From: JAAXKN01 sp050258815
Lineage (GTDB): Bacteria; Bacteroidota; Ignavibacteria; Ignavibacteriales; SURF-24
Length of the DNA stretch: 64,000 nt
Assembly: GCA_050258815.1 (NCBI GenBank)
Contig: JBLMZM010000242.1
Coordinates: forward strand, 1-64,000
Reading direction: 5' to 3'
Both the position numbers and the translations under genes were made by a program. Below, piece by piece: positions 1 to 8,564 of this stretch (positions within the stretch are counted from its first letter, which is position 1; each line of letters begins with the position of its first letter). The notes below the pieces were generated by a model that was not told the DNA's origin, ran no database searches, and saw only the letters and a list, made by a program, of their open reading frames with translations.

Positions 1-187
1 AACCGGAGATGATGAACCCGTAAAATAATTAAAAACGGCAGCCTTCGGAGATATTGATTTTAATGAATCGTTTAACCTTCACGACCGTGTTCTGGGAACA
101 GACCGTAAAGTACCGCTTTTAGATGGGAGTAAAGTCCCTTATGTAAATCTGGATAATGCGGCCAGCACGCCGCCGCTTCTGGAAGTA

Positions 188-1456
188 ATGAAAGCCATCG
201 AAGAATTTATGCCATATTATTCCAGTGTCCACAGAGGGACGGGCTTCAAATCCAGATTAAGTACTGCTGCTTATGACAGGGCGCACGAAATAATCGGAGA
301 GTTTGTGGGAGCCGATCTTACAAAGAATACTGTAATATTCGGCAAAAACACTACCGAAGCAATTAATAAATTGTCCTACCGTCTTCAGATTCCTGAAGGT
401 TTTGTAGTTATAACCACTCAGTTGGAACATCATTCGAATGACCTGCCATGGCGTGACCGTGCAGAAGTTCTGCACGTAAAGGCAACTTATGACGGCAGGT
501 TTGATGAAGAGGATTTTGACAGATTGCTTGAAAAATATAAGGGCAGGATTGCACTGGTAACTGTTACGGGTGCTTCAAACGTGACAGGCTTCATTCAGCC
601 GATTCACAGGTTGGCACGCAAGGCTCATGAAGCCGGAACAAAGATCCTCGTGGATGCCGCCCAACTAGCTCCTCACCGCAGGATAGATATGAAGCCGGAG
701 GGAGATCCGGAGCATCTGGATTTTGTCGTCCTGGCCGGGCACAAGATGTATGCACCTTTTGGTACCGGAGCGCTGGTTGGTCCAAAGGAAGTATTCCTGC
801 AGGGCAAACCCGAGTATAGTGGCGGAGGTACGGTGAACGTTGTGACCATGGATGAGGTTTACTGGGGCGGAACTCCCGACAGGGACGAAGCCGGAAGTCC
901 TAACGTTGTTGGGGCGGTTGCCATGGCCACAGCAGCCCAGGTGCTAATGAGGACAGGTATGGATAAAGTAGCAGAGCATGAAAGAGAATTAACCGCCTAC
1001 TGCCTGGAAAGGCTTTCCTCAATTCCCGGAATAAAAATATATGGCGAAACTGACCCTGCACGCGCGGGTGAAAAAGTAGGTGTGATTCCTTTTAATCTGG
1101 ATGGGGTACCTCATTTTCTTTTAGCAGCAATTCTTGGTTATGAGGGCGGAATCGGGGTTCGCAGCGGCTGCTTCTGTGCTCATCCCTATGTAGTTCATTT
1201 GCTGCATCTTAATGAAGAGGAAGCTGAATCCTGGCGTATACAGCTTTTAGGCGGAGACAAGTCAAACATGCCGGGCATGGTTCGTATAAGTTTTGGCTGC
1301 TATAATACAGTAGAAGACATTGACAAGCTGGTCGTAATGCTCGAAAAAATTTCACGGGGTGAATATTTTGGAAAGTATAAACTAATAAAGAAGAGCGGTG
1401 AATACATACCTGAGGATTTTGAAGAGCCGTTTAACGAGTACTTTATGCTGGGCTAA
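188..1456 (+). CDS. Class V aminotransferase-fold PLP enzyme (cysteine desulfurase-like)
   Basis: PLP-dependent enzyme of the SufS/Csd/NifS class. Visible: the PLP-lysine motif AGHKMYAPFGTGAL and a late RSGCFCAHP motif, which matches the active-site cysteine loop of group II desulfurases. It could be a desulfurase or a related lyase; there is no Suf/Isc neighbour to decide. The first in-frame ATG is at 188, but the frame stays open back to a stop at 26-28, and codons 140-175 encode YVNLDNAASTPP, the conserved N-terminal motif of the family. The real protein therefore starts upstream of 188, although no ATG, GTG or TTG exists in frame there; ATT at 53 is the best candidate. A frameshift is the alternative. 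Family assignment is firm, substrate is not. Confidence 0.85.
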   Translation: MKAIEEFMPYYSSVHRGTGFKSRLSTAAYDRAHEIIGEFVGADLTKNTVIFGKNTTEAINKLSYRLQIPEGFVVITTQLEHHSNDLPWRDRAEVLHVKATYDGRFDEEDFDRLLEKYKGRIALVTVTGASNVTGFIQPIHRLARKAHEAGTKILVDAAQLAPHRRIDMKPEGDPEHLDFVVLAGHKMYAPFGTGALVGPKEVFLQGKPEYSGGGTVNVVTMDEVYWGGTPDRDEAGSPNVVGAVAMATAAQVLMRTGMDKVAEHERELTAYCLERLSSIPGIKIYGETDPARAGEKVGVIPFNLDGVPHFLLAAILGYEGGIGVRSGCFCAHPYVVHLLHLNEEEAESWRIQLLGGDKSNMPGMVRISFGCYNTVEDIDKLVVMLEKISRGEYFGKYKLIKKSGEYIPEDFEEPFNEYFMLG

Positions 1457-1572
1457 AACTAAACCGGCAGCAACAGCCATGCGGTTTCCAGGGGATTGAA
1501 ATCTAACTTTTGCCGGTCGGGAATTTTGTTAAATTTAACTTACAAACTTAACAAATAAAAGGGTGTTATTAT

Positions 1573-1875
1573 ATGGCAAAAATGAAAATATCAGTTCCGC
1601 ATAATCTTGGTGAAGGTGAAGCCGCCAGCAGGGTTCGCAATCTGGTCTCACAGCTGAAAAACCAGTATGGAAGTCAGATCACAGACATGAAAGAAACCTG
1701 GAACGGGAATAAGGGAAATTTTTCATTTCGTGCTATGGGAATAAACGTCGATGGAGAAATATTTGTCGAACCCTCACAGGTGAACCTTGAGGGAAATCTT
1801 CCTATGGCAGCATTACCCTTCAAGGGCACTATAGAGAGCACAATAAGAAATAAACTTGAGTCACTGCTCAGCTAA
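1573..1875 (+). CDS. Polyhydroxyalkanoic acid system family protein (PHA_gran_rgn-like)
   Basis: A 100-residue soluble protein resembling the PHA_gran_rgn family (small proteins first noted near polyhydroxyalkanoate genes, molecular role unknown). The family-like features are an N-terminal stretch MKISVPHNLGEGEAASRV, a central NFSFRAMGINVDGEIFV strand region, and a C-terminal helix ending in LESLL. No PHA synthase or depolymerase is nearby, so a granule role is not supported by context. The ATG follows an AT-rich leader without a strong Shine-Dalgarno sequence, and a strong terminator lies 27 nt after the stop, so the gene is likely monocistronic. Confidence 0.75.
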   Translation: MAKMKISVPHNLGEGEAASRVRNLVSQLKNQYGSQITDMKETWNGNKGNFSFRAMGINVDGEIFVEPSQVNLEGNLPMAALPFKGTIESTIRNKLESLLS

Positions 1876-1901
1876 GAGCACGTGACTATAAACTGATGAA
1901 T

Positions 1902-1938
1902 AAGAAAGGCGGATGCAAGATCCGCCTTTCTTATTTTT
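1902..1938 (+). terminator. Rho-independent terminator after the PHA-type gene
   Basis: A perfect 12-bp stem (AAGAAAGGCGGA / TCCGCCTTTCTT) with a 7-nt loop, followed by ATTTTT. Confidence 0.85.
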
Positions 1939-2076
1939 ACAGTAACATGTGTTCATTTCGCAACAATCTGTATGAAATATCAGACATTCCAAGAGTCCGG
2001 TCCCTCAAAATCCTCTTAATATAAAGTTCTTTAAGGCACAATAATTGCGCTTCCATTAATTATTACCGGAGGATGC

Positions 2077-2853
2077 ATGAAGAGGAACACATGTACTGCA
2101 TTTATTACTGCTATTTCACTGAAGATGATCTTCTGGTGTATACTACTCATATTAACATATTATCCATTGGCAGATGTTCTTGCTCAGATGCGTTACGAAA
2201 GACAGCAGGAGAGGCGGTCATTTGGCAGTAAGGCTGGGCACGAAGCAGAATGGGAGGATGAAGACCTGGCTGCCGAGGAGTACCAGTGGCTGGGCCTTGC
2301 AATTGAGAAGGGAGTAATAAATAATCCGGATTTCAGGACAATTACACAGTTCAGCCTCAGTTCAGGCAGATATATAGACAAAAATAACTGGATAAGCCTC
2401 ATAGCCGGATATGGCTGGACACACGCAGAGAGTAACAGCAGCCTGAAGTCGGTAATTGAGGACGGATTTGATCTCTACAGCTTAGGCCTGGAATTCAAGA
2501 CATTTGCCTTTGCGGGGCTCATGAGATCACAGTATCTGCTGCTTGGATTTGATTTCAGTGCTATCAGTTTTGGTTATAAAATGTATGACTTTTATTATTA
2601 CTGGGTAGATGAAAATGGACAACTGCGCAGTGAGAAAAACAGTGAAGACCGGGTAATGGCAGTAGGGCTGCACACTGGAATGGGGTTCAATATTTACCGT
2701 TCCGGCAGAAACAGAGTGGATATTGAAGCTGTCCCAGGCATCCTGATCAGTGCACGGGCCACAAATATCGGATTTATTAACGATATATTTGATAATTTCC
2801 TGTACTTTAAGATTAAGCTTTCCTTTGGCTATGCCACAAAAAAGTTTGATTAA
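2077..2853 (+). CDS. Exported protein, probable outer-membrane beta-barrel
   Basis: I do not recognise a named family. The first ~37 residues form a long signal peptide (basic start, hydrophobic core around FWCILLILTYYPL, ending ADVLAQ). The mature part starts with a charged stretch rich in R, E and D. From about residue 75 it alternates short polar turns with aromatic-rich strands (for example YQWLGLAIEKG, WISLIAGYGW, FYYYWVDENG) and ends in a strand FKIKLSFGYA. This pattern suits an 8-12 stranded outer-membrane barrel. A GGAGG Shine-Dalgarno sequence just before the ATG fixes the start. Confidence 0.65.
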   Translation: MKRNTCTAFITAISLKMIFWCILLILTYYPLADVLAQMRYERQQERRSFGSKAGHEAEWEDEDLAAEEYQWLGLAIEKGVINNPDFRTITQFSLSSGRYIDKNNWISLIAGYGWTHAESNSSLKSVIEDGFDLYSLGLEFKTFAFAGLMRSQYLLLGFDFSAISFGYKMYDFYYYWVDENGQLRSEKNSEDRVMAVGLHTGMGFNIYRSGRNRVDIEAVPGILISARATNIGFINDIFDNFLYFKIKLSFGYATKKFD

Positions 2854-2998
2854 CAGGAATACCCCGTGTGTAATTTCTCCTCAGTAGATCCATGCATGTC
2901 TTCATAATCCGGGATCTGAATAGAAAATATTAATATTATTTGTTAACTTATTCAGGTTGGGTTTTAATTTAACCTCAGAAATTATAAATTTAAATATC

Positions 2999-3200
2999 CC
3001 TGGCCGTTGCGCATCGACACGGATTGACGACCAGGCTGATGGACTGGACTTATTCGCACTATAGGATAATTATTCCTGCAAAACTGAAATGGGAGATCAG
3101 GGATAAACTGGATGAGGTAAACATCACAGAAAGGGTGTTGTTCCCGGGGCTGGACGGACTGAGTGCATGGCTGAGAAGATATTACAGGTCGCCAAAATAA
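2999..3200 (+). pseudogene. Decayed C-terminus of an FRG-domain protein
   Basis: Frame 3066-3200 encodes a 44-residue tail with IIIPAKLKWEIRDKL and ITERVLFPGLDGLSAWLRRY, which matches the C-terminal end of FRG domains (phage- and defence-associated proteins). A weak upstream match (RIDDQADGLDLFAL, frame 3014-3061) lies in another frame and ends in a stop, so at least one frameshift separates the two. No start codon or earlier part of the gene remains. The rest of the 2854-3322 gap holds nothing else I recognise. Confidence 0.5.
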
Positions 3201-3322
3201 GCTATTTGCAAAATATGTTATTTTGCGGTTTAACATGTTATTTGACTTTACAGGGATGAAAAATTGAGTTAATATATTTCATATAAGCCTCCAAAATCTC
3301 AAAAACAAAACGAGAGTACCTC

Positions 3323-5896
3323 ATGAAAAAGAAGTTTGCCATAGTAAGCATTATCCTGCTGGTGATTATTCTTCTTATGCTTTTCCTTCCAATGCTCTTC
3401 AAGGACAAAATAGCCACCATTGTAAAGCAGCAGGCTAATAAGCAGCTGAATGCCACGCTGAATTTTGAAAGTGTAGGGCTGAACATGTTCAAAAGCTTTC
3501 CGGATCTTACGCTGAGCATCAGCAATTTTTCCATAATTAATAAGGCGCCTTTTAAGGGGGATACACTGGTAAGTGCAGAATCCTTTAATGCTACGATAGA
3601 TTTATGGAGTGTCATCAAAGGCAAGGCCATAATAATAAAAGAGGTGAATCTCTATCAGCCAAATATCCGTTTATTAGTGCTGAAGGACAGTACTGCAAAC
3701 TATAACATTACCAAAGAGGCCAGGCCGGATACAACGAAAGCCGCACCCTCAGAAAAAAATGTCAATATAATGCTTAACTATTATTCAATTGATAATGCAA
3801 ATATTGTATATATTGATCAGGCCTCGGATATGTCCGCAGTTATTAAGAACCTGAATCATAAGGGCAGCGGCGATTTTTCGAAGGACAAGTTTGACGTTAA
3901 AACAGAAACAAAGATCGACGAACTGAGTCTTGATTTTAATGGAATTACCTATCTGAACAAAGTAAACGCATTTCTGGATATGGAGCTCTTTGCAAACATG
4001 CCGGCCAAAAAGTTTACGCTGAACAAAAATGAACTCAGGATTAATAACCTGACTTTGAAGTTTGACGGTTTTATAGCAAAGCCCGACAGCAATATTTCAA
4101 TAGACCTGACCTTTGGTGCCAACAGGACCGATTTCAAGGATATTGTTTCTTTAATTCCTGCTGCCTATTCGGAAAACTTCGCTGATCTTAAATCTTCAGG
4201 TAACATGCAGTTAAGAGGCAGTGTTAAGGGCATATATAACAAAACGCGCATTCCCTCGTTTAACATCAAGCTTATGGTGCAGAATGGAAATTTCCAGTAT
4301 CCAAAGCTTCCGGTTCCGGTAAAAAATGTGAATTTGGACCTGAATATTACTAACCCGGGAGGCACTGCCGACAATACAGTAATTGACATGAAGCAGTTGC
4401 ATTTTGAACTGGGGAGCGATCCTTTCGATGCAAGGCTGAGGCTTTCAACTCCAAGGTCAAATCCTTATGTGGATACAAAAGTAAATGGAAGATTGAATCT
4501 GGGGCAGCTTAAGAATGCACTCCCCATGAAGGGTGTTGCAAGGCTGGATGGAATTGTACAGGCTGATTTTCAGGCAAAAGGCAACATCGGGGGGTTAAAA
4601 AGTAAAAGGATTGATAATCTCGATGCAACCGGAAATATCGGGGTATCAAACATTGTATATGGCAGCAACGATCTTACGCAGGAAATAAGGATTAATCAGG
4701 GTCAGCTTACGCTGACTCCCAGGGCTTTCAACCTTAGTAATTTCAGCATGAATATCGGACAGAATAATATTAATGCCAGCGGCGGGTTGTACAATATGCT
4801 GGGGTATCTGCTTAATAAGGGTACAATAAGCGGAAATCTCTCACTGAATTCGGGTTATCTGGATGTAAACCAGCTGATGAAGCTTAGCAAAGCCGGGCAA
4901 AAGAAAGCAGCCGGAGGGCAGTCTAAAAACCTAAGGGCAGTTGAAATGCCGGAAAGAGTTGATTTTACTATGAATTCCTCGATAACTAAATTGATTTATG
5001 ATAATCTGACGCTGGAAAACGTCCGGGGGTTGATAACCATCAGGGACAGGCGTCTAACGATGCAGAGTCTGAGCATGAATCTGCTGGGAGGAAGTCTGGT
5101 TTCAGATGGTTACTACTATGCTCCTGAAACCGGCAATCCAAATATAGCATTCAATTTCAATATTAAGAATATGGATATTGGTAAAACCTATGAAAGTTTT
5201 GTAACGGTAAAGCAGTTTGTTCCAATGGCTCAATACATACACGGAAATTTCGATGCACGTTTGAATCTTTCCTCCTCGCTCGATCAGACCATGATGCCGG
5301 CATGGAACAGTTTCAACAGCACCGGTACGCTAAATCTGCAGAGGGCAGAAGTAAAGAACTTTAAACCCTTTGAAGAGGTAGGCAATGCGCTTAAGATCGA
5401 TGAATTAAAGAATCCCGTCCTGACAAATGTAAATCCATCTTATCAGATCAGGAACGGGCGTTTTTATGTGCAGCCTTTTTCATACAAGGTATTTAACTAC
5501 GACGTGACGCTTTCGGGTTCAAACGGCCTGGATAAGACTCTGGACTACACAATGAACATTCAGATTCCGGCCGGGCAGCTTAAACAGCAGGCAAACCAGG
5601 CCATTAACCGCCTGCTTAAGAAGGATGTTAATCTGGTTTCAGCCGATAAGATTAACGTAAAAGCCTTCCTGAAGGGCAACATTAATTCCCCGGCAGTATC
5701 CACCAGTGTTGCCGACGTTGTAGGGGGCACCACAAAGGCAGTACAGGAACAGGTAAAACAGGAAGCCCAGCAGCAGCTGGAGAAGAAAAAAGCCGAGGTC
5801 CAGAAACAGGTTGAACAGAAGACCGATACTCTGAAAGAGCAGTTAAAGAAAAAGGCTGAAGAAAAGTTGAAGGATATTTTTAAGAAGAAATTCTGA
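3323..5896 (+). CDS. AsmA family protein
   Basis: An 857-residue AsmA/TamB-related protein. These are inner-membrane anchored, mostly periplasmic beta-rich proteins implicated in envelope phospholipid transport. Visible: an N-terminal membrane anchor (FAIVSIILLVIILLMLFLPM, residues 5-24), then the AsmA signature region with KSFPDLTLSISNFSI and GDTLVSAESF, a long repetitive beta region with AsmA-C-like segments, and a lysine/glutamine-rich coiled-coil tail from about residue 800 (runs of KQEAQQQLEKKKAEVQKQ). It stands alone, with a strong terminator downstream. The substrate is not deducible. Confidence 0.88.
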   Translation: MKKKFAIVSIILLVIILLMLFLPMLFKDKIATIVKQQANKQLNATLNFESVGLNMFKSFPDLTLSISNFSIINKAPFKGDTLVSAESFNATIDLWSVIKGKAIIIKEVNLYQPNIRLLVLKDSTANYNITKEARPDTTKAAPSEKNVNIMLNYYSIDNANIVYIDQASDMSAVIKNLNHKGSGDFSKDKFDVKTETKIDELSLDFNGITYLNKVNAFLDMELFANMPAKKFTLNKNELRINNLTLKFDGFIAKPDSNISIDLTFGANRTDFKDIVSLIPAAYSENFADLKSSGNMQLRGSVKGIYNKTRIPSFNIKLMVQNGNFQYPKLPVPVKNVNLDLNITNPGGTADNTVIDMKQLHFELGSDPFDARLRLSTPRSNPYVDTKVNGRLNLGQLKNALPMKGVARLDGIVQADFQAKGNIGGLKSKRIDNLDATGNIGVSNIVYGSNDLTQEIRINQGQLTLTPRAFNLSNFSMNIGQNNINASGGLYNMLGYLLNKGTISGNLSLNSGYLDVNQLMKLSKAGQKKAAGGQSKNLRAVEMPERVDFTMNSSITKLIYDNLTLENVRGLITIRDRRLTMQSLSMNLLGGSLVSDGYYYAPETGNPNIAFNFNIKNMDIGKTYESFVTVKQFVPMAQYIHGNFDARLNLSSSLDQTMMPAWNSFNSTGTLNLQRAEVKNFKPFEEVGNALKIDELKNPVLTNVNPSYQIRNGRFYVQPFSYKVFNYDVTLSGSNGLDKTLDYTMNIQIPAGQLKQQANQAINRLLKKDVNLVSADKINVKAFLKGNINSPAVSTSVADVVGGTTKAVQEQVKQEAQQQLEKKKAEVQKQVEQKTDTLKEQLKKKAEEKLKDIFKKKF

Positions 5897-5940
5897 TCTC
5901 ACCATACAGAATAATTGCCAACATTTCGGAATGATTTTCT

Positions 5941-5968
5941 CCCCGGTCCAAAGACCGGGGTTTTTATT
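5941..5968 (+). terminator. Rho-independent terminator after the AsmA gene
   Basis: Stem CCCCGGTC / GACCGGGG, loop CAAA, then TTTTTATT. It lies 45 nt after the stop. Confidence 0.9.
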
Positions 5969-6131
5969 ATGCCCATGGAGTATCTTAACTGAGGTGTCCT
6001 CAGAAAAATATTAATAAAAATGTATAATTATCAGCTTTTAGGGTGAATTAATCCGGAACACGGCTAATTAATTTCAAAATGACCGCTAAAAATCGTAAAT
6101 TTGGCGTATTAACTAAGAATATATAGGCGAG

Positions 6132-7325
6132 ATGAAAGCGTTATTATTGGAAAATATACATCCCTTTGCTATTGATATTTTACAGGGAAAGGGTGTAGAT
6201 GTTGAAACGTGCAAGGGAAGTTTAAATGAAGACGAACTGGCCGAAGCATTAAAGGGAGTTGAGCTCCTTGGGATTCGTTCCAGGACCCACATTACGAAGA
6301 AAGTGCTAGAAAGTGCAAAGGATCTCCTTACAATTGGGGCCTATTGTATCGGAACAAATCAGATTGACCTGGATGCGGCCTCCTTAAAAGGTGTAGCTGT
6401 TTTTAATGCCCCCTACAGCAATACCCGCAGTGTTGCAGAAATTGTAATTGCAGAGATAATCTTTCTGATAAGAAGACTTCATGACAAGATAAATAAGGCA
6501 CATCAGGGAATTTGGGATAAGTCTGCAGAAAATGCCAGGGAGGTAAGGGGTAAGAAGCTGGGAATAATAGGATACGGAAATATCGGCTCCCAGGTATCTA
6601 TGCTGGCAGAAGTAATGGGCATGGATGTTTATTATTATGACGTGGTTGACAAGCTGACCATAGGAAATGCAACAAGGGTATCTTTCCTGGAAGATTTGCT
6701 GAAAATTGCGGATGTAATTACTGTCCATGTGGATGGAAATCCTTCCAACAGGAATCTTATAGGTAAAAATGAATTCAAGCTGATGAAAGATGGCGTAATA
6801 CTGCTAAATCTCAGCCGTGGTTTCGTTGTGGATGTTGACGCATTACGCGAGAATATTTTAAGCGGCAAGGTTGCCGGAGCGTCACTGGATGTTTTCCCCG
6901 AGGAACCAAAAGATTCAGATGAGATATTTGTATCGCCGCTGCAGAATCTGCCAAATGTGCTTTTAACTCCTCATATCGGGGGCAGTACTGAAGAGGCACA
7001 GTTTAATATCGGTGAATTTGTCTCCAACAAACTGCTTGAATACGTGAGGAGCGGAAGTACGTATACGAGCGTTAACTTTCCTAAAATTCAGCTTCCATCT
7101 GTAAATAATTCGCACCGGCTGCTTCACGTGCATCAGAACGTTCCAGGCGTGCTTTCACAGATTAATACCATCTTTGCGCGCAACGACGTTAACGTTGTTT
7201 CCCAGTATCTGCGCACAAATGAAAAGATCGGTTACGTAATTGCTGACGTGGATACAAAATATAAAGAATCATTGTTCGAGGACCTGAAGAAGGTTGAACG
7301 TACGATCAAAGTAAGGATTTTATAA
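6132..7325 (+). CDS. serA: D-3-phosphoglycerate dehydrogenase
   Basis: Catalyses NAD-dependent oxidation of 3-phosphoglycerate, the first step of serine synthesis. At 397 residues it has the length of the E. coli-type enzyme. Visible: N-terminal substrate half, Rossmann motif LGIIGYGNIGSQV (about residue 140-152), the NLSRGFVVD arginine, the EEP glutamate region and PHIGGST catalytic histidine, then a C-terminal ACT domain (about 325-397, beginning HRLLHVHQNVPGVLSQIN), which in this class binds serine for feedback inhibition. ATG with GGCGAG just upstream. No serB or serC neighbour. Confidence 0.93.
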   Translation: MKALLLENIHPFAIDILQGKGVDVETCKGSLNEDELAEALKGVELLGIRSRTHITKKVLESAKDLLTIGAYCIGTNQIDLDAASLKGVAVFNAPYSNTRSVAEIVIAEIIFLIRRLHDKINKAHQGIWDKSAENAREVRGKKLGIIGYGNIGSQVSMLAEVMGMDVYYYDVVDKLTIGNATRVSFLEDLLKIADVITVHVDGNPSNRNLIGKNEFKLMKDGVILLNLSRGFVVDVDALRENILSGKVAGASLDVFPEEPKDSDEIFVSPLQNLPNVLLTPHIGGSTEEAQFNIGEFVSNKLLEYVRSGSTYTSVNFPKIQLPSVNNSHRLLHVHQNVPGVLSQINTIFARNDVNVVSQYLRTNEKIGYVIADVDTKYKESLFEDLKKVERTIKVRIL

Positions 7326-7390
7326 TAATTCCAGTCCGGAGCATCTGTTTTTCAACTGATGCCCGGAGTTGGGGATTAAGGGGGAATTTT

Positions 7391-7897
7391 ATGTCTTCTG
7401 AGTCTGAAGCATATTATAAGTCCGAATTAGGCATCATCAAAGTTACGGCTGAAGATGATGCAATTACCTCCTTGTATTTTCAGGATGAAGCTCCCGGTGT
7501 GCCTGCACCCGAAAATGCGATATTAAAGGAATGCCTGCGGCAGCTGGATGAATACTTCTGCGGGAAAAGGCAATCGTTCACCCTTAAATTAAAACCTGCC
7601 GGAACAGAATTTCAGAAAAGAGTATGGGATGAACTGCTGAAGATCCCATTTGGCGAAACCATATCCTATCTGGAGCTTGCTAACAGACTTGGTGACAAAA
7701 AGCTAATCCGTGCCGTTGGTGGTGCCAATGGCAGGAACAAAATTTCAGTTATTATTCCATGTCACCGTGTAATTGGCAATAATGGAGAGCTCATAGGCTA
7801 TGGCGGCGGCCTATGGAGAAAAGAATGGCTGCTCAACCATGAGGGAAGTTTCCTGAGCTTCAGGCTCTTCCAGGACGTCAGACTTCCCCGGCCTTAA
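7391..7897 (+). CDS. ogt: Methylated-DNA-protein cysteine methyltransferase
   Basis: Suicide repair protein that transfers the methyl group of O6-methylguanine to its own cysteine. The active-site motif IIPCHRVIG is present. The C-terminal domain (about residue 80-152) also shows the TEFQKRVWDEL helix and the GYGGGLWRKEWLLNHE end typical of Ogt. At 168 residues it has the usual Ogt length, with no AraC-like Ada domain. GGGGAA ahead of the ATG supports the start. Confidence 0.92.
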   Translation: MSSESEAYYKSELGIIKVTAEDDAITSLYFQDEAPGVPAPENAILKECLRQLDEYFCGKRQSFTLKLKPAGTEFQKRVWDELLKIPFGETISYLELANRLGDKKLIRAVGGANGRNKISVIIPCHRVIGNNGELIGYGGGLWRKEWLLNHEGSFLSFRLFQDVRLPRP

Positions 7898-7911
7898 CAT
7901 GCCATACTTTA

Positions 7912-8187
7912 TTAATATGTCCTTCTGTAGTATCTTCGCGAACTGCTCGGAGACAGGTCAATTAAAAGGGCGATTATAAGGCCTACTATTGGGACCGTAC
8001 CCCAGGAGTTATCAAAAAAGTGGAAAACCATGCTGTACCACAGAAGAGTAACGGGCAGAAAAATAAATCCGATCAGGGGCAGTAAGATACTATTGAATAT
8101 ACCATGGAACCAGTTTGTAAAGAACCAGAGCAGGAAGATGGCTACCCTGGGAATCAGTACGGCAAAAACCATAATTAAGATAAACAT
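7912..8187 (-). CDS. Small membrane protein of unknown function
   Basis: 91 residues, convergent with ogt. Three hydrophobic segments are visible: residues 1-25, 30-55 and 62-82 (GTVPIVGLIIALLIDL). The tail SSSRRYYRRTY is basic and presumably cytoplasmic. A GGGGAT lies ~10 nt before the ATG on the minus strand. The length and composition suit a real small inner-membrane protein, but I recognise no family. Confidence 0.6.
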   Translation of the reverse strand: MFILIMVFAVLIPRVAIFLLWFFTNWFHGIFNSILLPLIGFIFLPVTLLWYSMVFHFFDNSWGTVPIVGLIIALLIDLSPSSSRRYYRRTY

Positions 8188-8343
8188 ATAATCCCCGCAG
8201 TATAGTTGTAAATGACGGTGGTTTCAGGGAGAGAAACCCTGATAAAATAATGTAATATTATTTGACTATATATAAAAGTAATTCATTTGGCAGGGTAAAA
8301 GAGATTCTTTTACAGAATTCGGGTCCAGTAATTCAATAAAGGT

Positions 8344-8374
8344 TTTGAAAACAGGAATAATTTTTATAAATTTG
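8344..8374 (+). promoter_or_regulatory. Probable his operon promoter (Bacteroidota type)
   Basis: TTTG at 8344-8347, a 19-nt spacer, then TAAATTTG at 8367-8374. This fits the -33 TTTG / -7 TAnnTTTG consensus of the Bacteroidota primary sigma factor. Transcription from here would start near 8381, about 50 nt before the leader peptide. Confidence 0.55.
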
Positions 8375-8430
8375 AAATATAAATTATGAAAAGCCAGAAA
8401 ATAAATATAATCCGCGCAGTAAATCACCTC

Positions 8431-8493
8431 ATGGTGTCTTTACATCATCATGCTCATCACTTTAACTGTGCAAACGGTGTCGGATTGTATTAA
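8431..8493 (+). CDS. hisL: Histidine operon leader peptide
   Basis: A 20-codon reading frame too short for ordinary gene calling. It runs ATG GTG TCT TTA followed by CAT CAT CAT GCT CAT CAC, giving HHHAHH, and ends TAA at 8491-8493. Five histidines in six codons directly upstream of a complete his operon and an attenuator-type terminator is the signature of a translated attenuation leader. When charged tRNA-His is scarce the ribosome should stall in the His run and favour the antiterminator. There is no clear Shine-Dalgarno sequence; CACC (8425-8428) could pair with GGTG (8433-8436) across the start. Confidence 0.82.
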   Translation: MVSLHHHAHHFNCANGVGLY

Positions 8494-8530
8494 AATTAAA
8501 TATATGATATTTTTTTAGTAACCCCGACAC
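8477..8530 (+). promoter_or_regulatory. his antiterminator pairing region
   Basis: GTGTCGG at 8477-8483, at the end of the leader reading frame, is perfectly complementary to CCGACAC at 8524-8530, which contains most of the 5' arm of the terminator. Formation of this 7-bp helix would exclude the terminator hairpin. Confidence 0.65.
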
Positions 8531-8551
8531 ATGCCGGGGTTTTTTATTTTT
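8520..8551 (+). terminator. his operon attenuator terminator
   Basis: Stem AACCCCG (8520-8526) / CGGGGTT (8535-8541), loop of 8 nt, then a T-rich run TTTTATTTTT. It sits between the leader peptide and hisG, 14 nt before the hisG start. Confidence 0.85.
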
Positions 8552-8564
8552 AAACGACAGGGAA

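Noticed and set aside
2982..3236. 84-residue minus-strand frame
   Set aside because: It is the reverse complement of the FRG remnant and shows no features of its own.
7340..7375. Hairpin after serA (TCCGGAGCATC / GATGCCCGGA)
   Set aside because: Imperfect stem and no T-run; not convincing as a terminator.
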